From CAVQLX01 sp963811605 (GTDB lineage: Bacteria > Desulfobacterota > Binatia > DP-6): a stretch of DNA of 64,000 bases. The notes under the pieces are model-generated. The model was not told where the DNA came from. It was given only the letters and a program-made list of their open reading frames with translations, and did not search any database. Location: contig CAWESA010000006.1 in the NCBI GenBank assembly GCA_963811605.1, positions 1 through 64,000 on the forward strand. Reading direction: 5' to 3'. Position 1 is the stretch's first letter. Each line of letters opens with the position of its first letter. Positions 1 through 8,106 of the stretch are shown here, piece after piece. The translations under genes and the position numbers were made by a program.

Positions 1-1
1 G

Positions 2-1333
2 CGCACTCTCGTCCTTCCGATCGGTCTGATCGCCGGGGTCGTATCGATGACGGCCCCCGCGCTGGCGGGCGTTGCCGGCACCGGAACGGCGGTCGTCGAT
101 GTCAACTTCATCACGCAGAAGCTGAGCGTCACGGCGACCTTCGCGAACACCCCCGGCGATATCCCGGGCGTCAACCTGGGCGCCCTCGACCCCTTCAGCG
201 CCACCGGGGTGTCGATCTCCAACGTCAACGTGGGGACGGGGGCATCCTTCAAGGTGCCGTTCGCGAACGCCAGCGACAGCTTCCGCGCGGTCGGTGACGT
301 CGCCTGCCCGCCGTCGGGCTGTGCGACCGTCCCGGGGACCTTCGCCTTCGTGGGCATCCTCGACACGGTCGACGTCGACCTGCTGCCGCCGGACGACAAG
401 GTGTACACCTTCGACGGCTCCGTCGATTGCATCGGCAACGCCGTGGTCGGCGTGCACTGTCCCGGACCGTTCGCGCTCAACTACTTCAAGCGCGAGGACA
501 TCGCGCCGGGGGCGGACGTCGTCGTCACCGGGACGCACACGTTCTACGATCCGCTGCTCGGCCGCATGCGCAGCTTCGAGACGCGGGTGACCCTGAGCGA
601 CGTCAGCACTCCGGGCAGCTTCCAGGTGACCGGCTTCTCGCGCGTCCGCGGCGCGATTCCGGCGCCCTTCGTCACCAGCACCGACGACGGCTTCGATGCC
701 ATCTATTTCGACGTCGCCACGGGCGCCATCTTCACCAATGCCGAGGTCTGCGTGGTGGTCGATGCCGATCGCGACGGCATCGTCGACGGCACGCGGACGG
801 CAGTGAGCCGCCTGCAGGGGCTGCACTACGTCGGCACCGCCTTCGTGCTGGAGGACATCCGCATCGACGGCATCTACGGCTGCGTCTCGGTGAGCTCGCT
901 GTCGCCGTTTGTGTTCGTCGCCGCCCCCGACGAGTCGTCGACCACCACCACGCTGGTCACGGAGACCAGCACCACGACGACATCGACGACGTCGACCACC
1001 ACGACGACCACGATCCCCGCATGCGCCACGGCGCGCGACTGCCTGGGCGAGCTGAAGGGTCGGGTGGACTGCCCCGAAGGGCTCGTCCCGGCGCTGAGCG
1101 CCTTCATCGACAAGAAGGTGAACGCGGTCCGCGGCAAGCTGGCACTGGCCGTCAGCAAGCCGACCAAGGCCAAGCGGTTCGCTCGGCAGGCCAAGGCGCT
1201 CCTCACCCAGATCGACAAGAAGGCAGCGAAGCTGGCGAAGAAGAGGAAGAACGGCATCTCGGCGGAATGCCGGCAGAGCGTCGGCCAGGCGCTGGCGCCG
1301 ACGCTGGGGGAGATCGCCTCGGGCAGCTTCTAG
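2..1333 (+). CDS. Secreted protein with Thr-rich linker (5' partial)
   Basis: The frame is open to the window edge. The residues before the first in-window ATG (position 47) form a hydrophobic stretch leading into APALAG, so a signal peptide starts outside the window and the gene is 5' partial. The body of about 290 residues matches no family I recognise. It is followed by a Thr/Ser low-complexity linker of about 25 residues, a small segment with two Cys (ACATARDC) and a basic Lys/Ala-rich helical tail. The body-linker-small tail plan fits an exported protein. I recall this plan as common in environmental deltaproteobacterial/Binatota-type genomes. Function unknown. Confidence 0.75.
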   Translation, partial: RTLVLPIGLIAGVVSMTAPALAGVAGTGTAVVDVNFITQKLSVTATFANTPGDIPGVNLGALDPFSATGVSISNVNVGTGASFKVPFANASDSFRAVGDVACPPSGCATVPGTFAFVGILDTVDVDLLPPDDKVYTFDGSVDCIGNAVVGVHCPGPFALNYFKREDIAPGADVVVTGTHTFYDPLLGRMRSFETRVTLSDVSTPGSFQVTGFSRVRGAIPAPFVTSTDDGFDAIYFDVATGAIFTNAEVCVVVDADRDGIVDGTRTAVSRLQGLHYVGTAFVLEDIRIDGIYGCVSVSSLSPFVFVAAPDESSTTTTLVTETSTTTTSTTSTTTTTTIPACATARDCLGELKGRVDCPEGLVPALSAFIDKKVNAVRGKLALAVSKPTKAKRFARQAKALLTQIDKKAAKLAKKRKNGISAECRQSVGQALAPTLGEIASGSF

Positions 1334-1496
1334 GCGGCGGCGCCCGGGCGGTGCAGCGTCATCGCCCGGGCCGCGCCTCGATCACCGTGACCATGTAGGA
1401 CGAGAGGGGCGGCGTCTCCCCGTCGAGGAAGCTGCCGCGGAAGCTCCGCCGCGCCGGACGGGATGGGTTGAGTCTCGCGACATGCGCGTCCCCTCG

Positions 1497-2285
1497 TCAC
1501 TCCGCGCCACCATGGAGGGTAGCGACGCCGGGGCGCCTTTCTCTCGTCGTGAGGACGATCCCCGCCACCATCAACGCCGCGATGACGAGGGACGACGTGA
1601 TGCGTCCCAGCCCGAGCCCCCCCTCGGGAGGCGGCTTGGTGAGGGTGTCGCCGAGCGTCGCGCCGAGGGGGCGTGTGAGAACGTATGCGGCCCAGAACAG
1701 CACGTTGTCCTGGATCGCCGTGAGATGGTGTGCGGCGACAACGAGCCCGATCAGGCCGGCGAACACCAGCGCACCCCGCTCGAAGCCGAGCCCGGCCGTC
1801 GTCGCGGTGAAATCGCCGAGGGCCGTGCCGAGCGTGTTCGAGACGAGGATCGTCAGCCAGTAGAAGACCTCGTCCCTCCGGTCCGTGATCTGTTCGAACC
1901 GTATTGCCCCGGTGGTGTGACGCCACAGCAACAGAACGCCGATCACGCCGAGAAACAGGACGATCGAGGACTTCACATAGCCCAGCCCCGCCGTGCGATC
2001 GAGGTAGTCCGACATCGTGGTGCCGACCGTCGTGGTGGCCACCACGACGGCCCAGTACGCGAACGGATGGTAGCGCCTCGAGGCGACCTGGGTCGCGAGC
2101 GTCGCGAAGAAGAAGCCCAGGAAGATCAGCGTGCTGAGCGCATAGCCCAGCTGAAGGGTCATCGAGAGAGCGTCGCCGCCGGTCTCGCCGACCGTGGTCG
2201 CGCAGATCTTGATGAGCCAGAACATGAGGGTGACGCGGGGAACTTTGCTCTGCAGCCCGGCGGCCGCCGTCGTCGAAGATCGCAT
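1497..2285 (-). CDS. COG4705-type integral membrane protein
   Basis: A 262-residue polytopic inner-membrane protein with about eight hydrophobic segments. It carries a fourfold repeat in which a small-residue motif is followed by an acidic residue: TTVGETGGD, TTVGTTMSD, NTLGTALGD and RPLGATLGD. The opening KVPxVTLMFWLIKI and this repeat match the uncharacterised COG4705 membrane-anchored family as I remember it. The substrate is unknown. The repeat spacing suggests a transporter or channel with internal pseudosymmetry (inference). It is transcribed away from its neighbours and appears monocistronic. The family call is fairly firm; the function is not. Confidence 0.75.
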   Translation of the reverse strand: MRSSTTAAAGLQSKVPRVTLMFWLIKICATTVGETGGDALSMTLQLGYALSTLIFLGFFFATLATQVASRRYHPFAYWAVVVATTTVGTTMSDYLDRTAGLGYVKSSIVLFLGVIGVLLLWRHTTGAIRFEQITDRRDEVFYWLTILVSNTLGTALGDFTATTAGLGFERGALVFAGLIGLVVAAHHLTAIQDNVLFWAAYVLTRPLGATLGDTLTKPPPEGGLGLGRITSSLVIAALMVAGIVLTTRERRPGVATLHGGAE

Positions 2286-2560
2286 GAACCGGGCACGCTA
2301 GCTGCGGCGTCGGCCCTCGATCAAGCCGCGCGACCCGTTTCGGGTCGAGGCCAAGACGAGAATCGTGACGTCATCATGAAGCGGCCAGCGTCCTTCACGT
2401 TCGGTTCACACGAGATCTGCCAGGAGTCGGGTGACATGCGCGCTTCGAGCCGCCCATGGTGACGGTGCGGCGCGGATGCGCCGCTCGGTTGCTCATTTCT
2501 CGGATTGCCGCTTCCGGGGTCACCAGCCTCGAGGGCATGGACCAGCTGACGTTCTGAGAC

Positions 2561-4840
2561 GTGGCTGGCCAGCCGGGAGCGCGAGGGCGGCCGTCGGCGC
2601 CGCTGGCACTCGCCGTCGTCACCTTCGTCGCCCTCGCGTTGTTCTGCATCCGCCTCACCGGGCCACCCAACTGGCTGGACAACGAGTACCGGGTCGGCGC
2701 GAGCGTGCTCGACGTCATCCGGGAGGGACACTGGATCTGCCCCGAGGACGCGCTCGGCAACACCGACAAGCCGCCGTTGCTCAGCTGGCTGGCGGCCCTC
2801 GCGTCGCTGCCGTCCGGGCGCGTCACCCTGTTCACGATCTACCTCCCCACCGCCCTTGCAACGCTCGCCGTCGCCTGGCTCGTCCTCGCGGTGGGACGTC
2901 GAGAGTGGAGCGCCCGTGCCGGGTTCCTGGCGGCGCTTGCCTACCTGCTCTGCGGGGTCGGTGCCAAGCAGATCGCCACCGCGCGGTGGGACGGACTGTT
3001 TGCCCTGACCGTCACGATGGCGGCGCTCGCGGCGTTCGACGCATGGATGGTCGGCGGCGCGTGGATCTGGTTCTGGGCGGCCGCCGCGGCCGCGACCCTG
3101 ACCAAGGGGCCGCTCGGAGTCCTGCTCGGGGGGCTGGGACTTCTCGCAGCCGTGTGGGAGCGTCGCTCGGGCACCCCGGCGCCGATCCGGGGCAGCCAGC
3201 TCCCGGGTATCGGGCTCTATCTGATCATCACGGTCGGCTGGTTCGTGATCGCCTATCTCCAGGTCGGACCGCACCTCGTCGACAACATGCTCGGCCGGGA
3301 GCTCCTGGGCCACGTGGTCGAGCACGCACCCGGACGGCGGTTCACCAAGCCGGTGCAATGGTTCCTCGGCAACTTCGCCCCCTGGAGCATCGCCACGCTC
3401 GTAGGCCTCGTGCGGATCTGCCGCGCTCCCGCCCACGAGCACCGCGCGCGACGATTCGAGCGTTTCCTCCTCTGCTGGCTCGTTGGCGGGATGCTGATCT
3501 TCTGCCTCTCGCCCCACAACGCCGCCCGGCTCATCTTCCCGCTGATCCCGGCGGCCGCGCTGATCGCCGGCCGCGAGCTGGCAAGCCTCACCGCGCGCGT
3601 TGCGGATGGAGCGCTCGCCCTGGCCTGCGCCGCCACGATCGTCGTGGCGCTAGGCATCTCGTTCTTCATCTACCATCACGTCGCGCTGAGGCACACGGAG
3701 GTGCGCCAGACCCTCGCGATGCGGGAGCTGGCGGAGGTCGTGCGGCGATCGGTCGGCACGGGGTTCCCGCTGACGTACGTCGATGTCCCGATGGCGCTAC
3801 CGCTTCTCCTCGATTCCGTGCGACCGGCCGTGTCCCTCGACCGGGCCGCCGTCTTGCTCGCGGGCGACGCGGCGGCGTTCGCGGTCGTGGAGAATCTCGC
3901 GCGCCTGCGCCAGGCCGTCGGACCGCACGTGCAGCTCCACGAGGTGGCGACGGCGGCGGTCGATGGCCGTCCGTGGCTGCGAGTCATGGCGAACCGGCCG
4001 CGGCTCGAGCGGACGGACCCGATCTCGACCTTCGTCGGCCCGTTGCTCGTCCGGATGATCGCCCTCGATCTCGACTCCGCGGGGCGAAGCACCATCGCCT
4101 TCAGGCGGCGCGGACCGGACGCCGCCGCCACGCTCGTCAACGTCGGCACCGTTCCGACGACGGTTCGGGTGCGGTTCCTCGACGCGGGTGGATGGTCCGT
4201 CGAGCGCACGCTCGAAGCCGGGGAGTCCTGGCAGCTCCGAGGGGACGCCCTTCCCGCGCCCGACCGCGCGGGAACGACGCTGACATCGCGATCCGAGCAT
4301 CGTGGTCTCGGCGACGTCGCCATCCTGCCGCTCGCCGCGCGACGGGACCGCCGGTTCCTCGAGCGTGCCACGCTGATGCTTGCGGGGGCGGAATCCCGCT
4401 GGTCGCAGCGGGCGATCGAACCGCCGGCCGATGGACACGAGTCCGGCTTCGGGGGATCAACGGAGCGACCCTCGGTGGACCATGCGTGGACGGGCCTACT
4501 TCCGGGACGATCGGGTATTCTACGTCGGACCGGACATCCCGTCAGTCCTGCACGCGCACCACGCTGCCCAGGTGTGCATCTCGCTGTCCACGCCTCTTCG
4601 CATCCGGTCGTCGTCGTCCGCTGGATGGCGCCGTTGCGACGGGGCCGTCATCCCGCCCGACGTCCCGCACGAGACCGATCCGCCCGTGCCGCTGATCGCG
4701 ACCTTCTGGCGCGACGCGGATACCCCGGAGGCGCGACGCATCGTCCCGCCGTTCGCGCGCGACGCGATCCGCCCGCTCGATCGGTCGCGGGTGCGGATGC
4801 TCGTTCCGGGTCTGCGTCGCTGCTGGGACGGTCGGGTTGA
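2561..4840 (+). CDS. GT39 (ArnT/PMT-like) glycosyltransferase; 3' end unclear
   Basis: A polytopic membrane glycosyltransferase of the GT39/ArnT superfamily, which transfers a sugar from a polyprenyl-phosphate donor on the outer face of the inner membrane. Visible: an N-terminal TM (about residues 14-30), an acidic DNEY motif in the first loop (about 40-43), the family motif NTDKPPLLSWL (about 67-77), then roughly ten further TM segments and a C-terminal soluble region. A GTG start is used; an in-frame stop lies two codons upstream. From about residue 630 the frame turns Arg-rich and overlaps a convincing AraC-type frame by some 360 bases. The true C-terminus is therefore probably near 4,440, and a deletion or frameshift there is likely. 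Confidence 0.75.
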   Translation: MAGQPGARGRPSAPLALAVVTFVALALFCIRLTGPPNWLDNEYRVGASVLDVIREGHWICPEDALGNTDKPPLLSWLAALASLPSGRVTLFTIYLPTALATLAVAWLVLAVGRREWSARAGFLAALAYLLCGVGAKQIATARWDGLFALTVTMAALAAFDAWMVGGAWIWFWAAAAAATLTKGPLGVLLGGLGLLAAVWERRSGTPAPIRGSQLPGIGLYLIITVGWFVIAYLQVGPHLVDNMLGRELLGHVVEHAPGRRFTKPVQWFLGNFAPWSIATLVGLVRICRAPAHEHRARRFERFLLCWLVGGMLIFCLSPHNAARLIFPLIPAAALIAGRELASLTARVADGALALACAATIVVALGISFFIYHHVALRHTEVRQTLAMRELAEVVRRSVGTGFPLTYVDVPMALPLLLDSVRPAVSLDRAAVLLAGDAAAFAVVENLARLRQAVGPHVQLHEVATAAVDGRPWLRVMANRPRLERTDPISTFVGPLLVRMIALDLDSAGRSTIAFRRRGPDAAATLVNVGTVPTTVRVRFLDAGGWSVERTLEAGESWQLRGDALPAPDRAGTTLTSRSEHRGLGDVAILPLAARRDRRFLERATLMLAGAESRWSQRAIEPPADGHESGFGGSTERPSVDHAWTGLLPGRSGILRRTGHPVSPARAPRCPGVHLAVHASSHPVVVVRWMAPLRRGRHPARRPARDRSARAADRDLLARRGYPGGATHRPAVRARRDPPARSVAGADARSGSASLLGRSG

Positions 4841-4985
4841 CGGTCCGCATGCTGCGGAGGTCCTCGCGGAGTCGATCCGCCTACTCGCCCCGTCGGTCGC
4901 GTCTCAGCCTGCGCTCGACCCGCGGGTCGTCCGCGCCCGCGACCTCCTGCGGGCGGCACCGGAGCCCCGCCACGGGAGCTGCAGC
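4482..4985 (+). pseudogene. AraC-family regulator fragment lacking its HTH domain
   Basis: From its ATG the frame encodes about 160 residues resembling the N-terminal sensing half of short AraC-type regulators. It opens MRGRAYFRDDRVFYVGP, with a cupin-like HAHHAAQVCISL segment, and ends at DPRVVRARDLLRAAPEPR, the stretch that normally leads into the first helix-turn-helix. The DNA-binding domain is absent: the frame runs in phase straight into the next membrane-protein gene. It overlaps the untrustworthy tail of the glycosyltransferase frame upstream. A deletion that removed the HTH and part of the upstream gene would explain both oddities. As it stands it should not bind DNA. Confidence 0.55.
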
Positions 4986-4988
4986 ATC

Positions 4989-5474
4989 ATGATCGATGGA
5001 GCGAATACCCCGCGGGTCGTGGCGTGGAGCGCGATCGTCGTCGCCGCGTTGATCGGCCGCTACCTGGTGCCGGAAGGATCGACGCGCGACCTCGTGGTGC
5101 GGGCGATCCTCCTGCTCATGGCCGCGGGTGAGGCGGCCGCGGGCGTCCTGCAGGTGTTTCGGGCCCGGCAGACGGCAGCGATGGCCGGTCGGACGTATTC
5201 GGCGAGCTATCACGGGCTCGTGCAGGACTTCGGCTTCTACAACCTGGCCATGGCGACGCTGTTCGTGCTGGGCGCCGTCGACCCGGCGCGCAACCGTGTC
5301 GTCCTTCCGGTCGCCGTGCTGCTCTACGGCGTGCACGGGGGCACCCACGTGCTCCGCGCGTTCGGGATCTACTACGGTGGCGAGACCGCCATCCCGACGC
5401 GTCGATCGGCCCATGAGATGCGCGACGGCCTTCCCCTCCTGGCGGCGGTCATCGGTCTCCTGCTCTTCGGCTGA
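4989..5474 (+). CDS. Small four-helix membrane protein, unknown function
   Basis: A 161-residue protein with four predicted TM helices (about residues 8-25, 37-57, 79-98 and 102-120) and a hydrophobic C-terminus. Its conserved-looking core is YHGLVQDFGFYN, followed by YGVHGGTHVLRAFGIY. I do not recognise the family; the size and topology recall DoxX-like proteins. The ATG at 4,989 is chosen because GGGAG lies about ten bases upstream and the sequence before it belongs to the AraC fragment, which is fused to it in frame. No function can be assigned. Confidence 0.6.
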   Translation: MIDGANTPRVVAWSAIVVAALIGRYLVPEGSTRDLVVRAILLLMAAGEAAAGVLQVFRARQTAAMAGRTYSASYHGLVQDFGFYNLAMATLFVLGAVDPARNRVVLPVAVLLYGVHGGTHVLRAFGIYYGGETAIPTRRSAHEMRDGLPLLAAVIGLLLFG

Positions 5475-5729
5475 CCGCCCGGGTGGCCGCCCCCGTGCCC
5501 CTCGGATGACCGGCCGCCCCTGGCCATACGCGAGGCGACGGCTGCGGCACGGCTCGACCGTCGCGAAGACGCACACCAGGCCCGCGGTGGTGCCGTCGTG
5601 GCCGGCGATCTCGCGGGCGCGCGCGCTGTCCGACGCGTTCCGGCACTGCGAAGGGGTTTTCGCGCGGCGCCGGCGCTACACGGCTCCGTCGGCCAGCGAA
5701 CCCGCTTGCCCGGGGGTGGCAGCCCGTCA

Positions 5730-6197
5730 ATGATGATGCGGCTCTTCATGGAGGCGCGGTGGCGGCGTCCCGGGATGTGGTCCGGGTGGGGATGGCGCGT
5801 CCTCGTGCCCCTCCTCGTCGGGATGCTCCTTGCCGCGGCGGTGGCCAAGCCCCCCCCCGGCCAGAACGTGCATCGTTCCGACGCCGTCTGCACCGGCTGT
5901 CACACCGCCGATCAAGGAACGCTCGAGCGGGACCGGGTCGCGGCACGGTCGCTGCTCGCCGCCGATCTCGAGGAGCGATGCATCCTCTGTCACGACGAAG
6001 GCCCATCGCATCACACCGGAATACGTCCGAAGAAGCCAGTTCCCGACACGCTGCCCCTCTCTGGCGAGGGGCTGATCACGTGTGCGACGTGTCACTTCGT
6101 CCACGGAGAGCCCGAGGCCGTCGGGGAGGCACTGCGCATCGACAACACCCAGGGCCGGCTGTGTCTCACGTGTCACGAGCTGGCAGAGCTCCGGTGA
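5730..6197 (+). CDS. Tetraheme cytochrome c (doubled CXXCH type)
   Basis: A 155-residue exported multiheme cytochrome. An N-terminal hydrophobic signal/anchor (about residues 21-39) follows a basic start. Four CXXCH heme-binding motifs are visible: CTGCH (54-58), CILCH (84-88), CATCH (118-122) and CLTCH (145-149). The spacing and the FVHGEP context resemble doubled-CXXCH cytochromes of periplasmic electron-transfer chains. Three consecutive ATG codons occur; the first is taken, preceded by a G-rich stretch. It leads a three-gene operon with a HAMP protein and an outer-membrane barrel, which suggests electron transfer to or across the envelope (inference). Confidence 0.85.
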   Translation: MMMRLFMEARWRRPGMWSGWGWRVLVPLLVGMLLAAAVAKPPPGQNVHRSDAVCTGCHTADQGTLERDRVAARSLLAADLEERCILCHDEGPSHHTGIRPKKPVPDTLPLSGEGLITCATCHFVHGEPEAVGEALRIDNTQGRLCLTCHELAELR

Positions 6198-6219
6198 AGT
6201 GCTCGAGGGAGGGTGAGTG

Positions 6220-6816
6220 ATGGGATTCCTTGGTTTGCTGCACTCCCATCCGCGACACCGCAATCGACAACTGCGATGGGTGGTGCCGCTCGTGACGCTC
6301 GTGCTGGTGGCGACCCTGGCCGCCCTCGCGGTGCAGTACCAGGTGAGCGACCAGGTCATCGGCACGGAGTTCTTCCGGGCGCACAAGACCATCAGCCACA
6401 CCGGTGAACTCCTGCGCCGCGGCACGGTCATCGGCGGCAGCGTCCTCGTCGCGCTCGCGACCGTGCTCGCGGTGTGGGCGTTCCGGGTCACGCACCGCAT
6501 CGTGCGCCCGGTCCACACGCTGCATCGCGCGCTCGATGCGCTCGGGGCGGGCGACCTCGGTGTGCGCGTGGACCTGCATCAGGACGACGAGTTCCAGGAG
6601 GTGGCCGCCGCGCTGAACCGGCTGGTGGACGAATTCGCCGCCGCCTTGGCCACGGTGCACGAGTTGGTCGACCGCATCGCCGCGCACACGGCCCCCGGGA
6701 CGCGCGCGACGGGCGCCCCGTCCGAGGTCTCCGAACTCGCCAGGACGCTCGACGAGACGATGGAGTTCTTCCGCCTCGCGCCGCGCCGCACGATCCGTGA
6801 AGACGACGAGGACTGA
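6220..6816 (+). CDS. Membrane HAMP-domain protein without output domain
   Basis: A 198-residue inner-membrane protein with two TM segments (about residues 18-40 and 66-86) enclosing a very short periplasmic loop. A HAMP linker follows (RIVRPVHTLHRALDALGAGDLGVRV, about residues 91-115), then a helical, probably coiled-coil tail. There is no kinase, cyclase or methyl-accepting output domain. The start is the ATG preceded by a strong GAGGGAGGG ribosome-binding site; a GTG one codon upstream is also possible. It sits 22 bases after the tetraheme cytochrome. It may anchor or sense the redox state of that cytochrome (inference from neighbourhood). Confidence 0.75.
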   Translation: MGFLGLLHSHPRHRNRQLRWVVPLVTLVLVATLAALAVQYQVSDQVIGTEFFRAHKTISHTGELLRRGTVIGGSVLVALATVLAVWAFRVTHRIVRPVHTLHRALDALGAGDLGVRVDLHQDDEFQEVAAALNRLVDEFAAALATVHELVDRIAAHTAPGTRATGAPSEVSELARTLDETMEFFRLAPRRTIREDDED

Positions 6817-7534
6817 CCTCGCCCGCGCCCTCTTCCTCGTGGCCGTGGCGCCCGTGCTGGCGCGGGCGTCACCCACCGGGCTCATCCAGATTCCGACCCC
6901 GGATCTGGTGCCGTTCAAGCAGCTGACTCTCCAGCTCCAGAACGGCAACACGGAGGTGAGCGGCGACGCCTCGGTCTGGCACCAGCCGCAGGTGGAGCCG
7001 CAGACCCAGTTCGGACTGCCATGGCACGCGGAAGCGGGGCTGGACGTCGCGCCCATCAACGCGCGCCAGGACTATCGGCCCGAGCTCAACCTCAAGTGGG
7101 TACCGATCCAGGAAGACTACTGGATCCCGGCGACGGCCGTCGGAGCGACGCAGCTCGGGGTGGGCTTCACTCCGAGCTACTACCTCGTCGCGAGCAAGAC
7201 GCTGAACTATGCGCAGATCGCCTATCAGAAGTTCCGAGCCCATCACCGCAACATCAAGTTGCGCGGCGTCCGGGTGGTGGCCGGCATCCAGGAGACCGGC
7301 AACGCCTGGAGGGCGCTCGTGGGCACCGACATCGAGGTGAGCGACCATTTCATCGTCGAGGCCGACTGGATATCGGGGGCGCAGAACTCCGTGTCACTCG
7401 GCGGCGTGTTGGTGATCAACCAGCACGACAGCATCACTGCGGCGCTCTTGCGCGCGAACGATCAGGACCGCCTGAGCGGGGTACTCCTGCAGCTCACCCA
7501 CACCTTCGACGTGACCAGTCCCTTCGAGTGGTGA
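6797..7534 (+). CDS. Outer-membrane beta-barrel protein of cytochrome operon
   Basis: A 245-residue exported protein: a GTG start, a signal peptide ending near ARASP, then alternating polar/hydrophobic strands typical of an outer-membrane barrel, ending in the aromatic residues FEW. The start overlaps the end of the HAMP gene by 20 bases, so the two are translationally coupled. Repeated GF/GV strand patterns around AVGATQLGVGF and LVASKTLNYAQIAYQKF support a barrel of roughly 10-12 strands. The substrate is unknown. With the cytochrome and HAMP protein it could form a porin-cytochrome style module, though such partners are usually larger. Confidence 0.65.
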   Translation: MKTTRTDLARALFLVAVAPVLARASPTGLIQIPTPDLVPFKQLTLQLQNGNTEVSGDASVWHQPQVEPQTQFGLPWHAEAGLDVAPINARQDYRPELNLKWVPIQEDYWIPATAVGATQLGVGFTPSYYLVASKTLNYAQIAYQKFRAHHRNIKLRGVRVVAGIQETGNAWRALVGTDIEVSDHFIVEADWISGAQNSVSLGGVLVINQHDSITAALLRANDQDRLSGVLLQLTHTFDVTSPFEW

Positions 7535-8106
7535 GGGGGCATCGTTGCGCCGGATGATCCACCGAACGAAGGGGCTATCGCCCAGCACGAGTCTGCACCA
7601 GTGCACCGCCGTCCAGATGCGCTCAAGCATCCGACGGTGTGACTTGACGATGGCCTCCGCATTGCTCGACCTCGGTGCCAGCCCCACCCCGTACCAGTTT
7701 CCCGTCGCGGGTCGACCTTCCGGGGTCGGTGGTCACTCGCTACATCGGAGTCTTCCCGGTCGCATTGTTCCGCCCCTTTCGCCCACGACGCATCTGGTGG
7801 ACACGAACCCGCCAATCGCGCGTCACGCCGACTTCGTCGGGAGGTCGGTTGCCGTATCGGCGTTGCCGACTCGAACAGCGGGGTTTTCCTTGCAGGCCGG
7901 ATGCTGTACCGGACGCTCGTGGAGCGTGGGGAGGAGGCGGCATCGGGCCGGTGGTACCAGCGGAGGTGCAGCCGGAAGACCGAGACCGGACGGGGCCCCC
8001 GACCGTGATCCGTCCACCCACGAAGGAGCCGACGTAGATGACGCGGTCGTGCGGGTCGATGCGACCGCCGGGAGCGTAGCGCGCGCGCCACGCCGGGAGG
8101 TCGGGG
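7535..8106. other. 572-base gene-poor interval
   Basis: No credible gene on either strand. The minus strand contains two short coding-looking stretches in different frames: one translating to IPDLPAWRARYAPGGRIDP... (about 8,100-7,990) and one to MLERIWTAVHWCRLVLGD... (about 7,630-7,570). Neither has a usable start-to-stop frame or a family I recognise. Decayed genes are possible. The promoter of the downstream barrel gene must lie at the right edge. Confidence 0.5.

Noticed and set aside
7595..7612. TGCA-N4-TGCA near 7.6 kb as another copy of the operator
   Set aside because: Spacing is 4, not 7, and it is not placed before a start codon.
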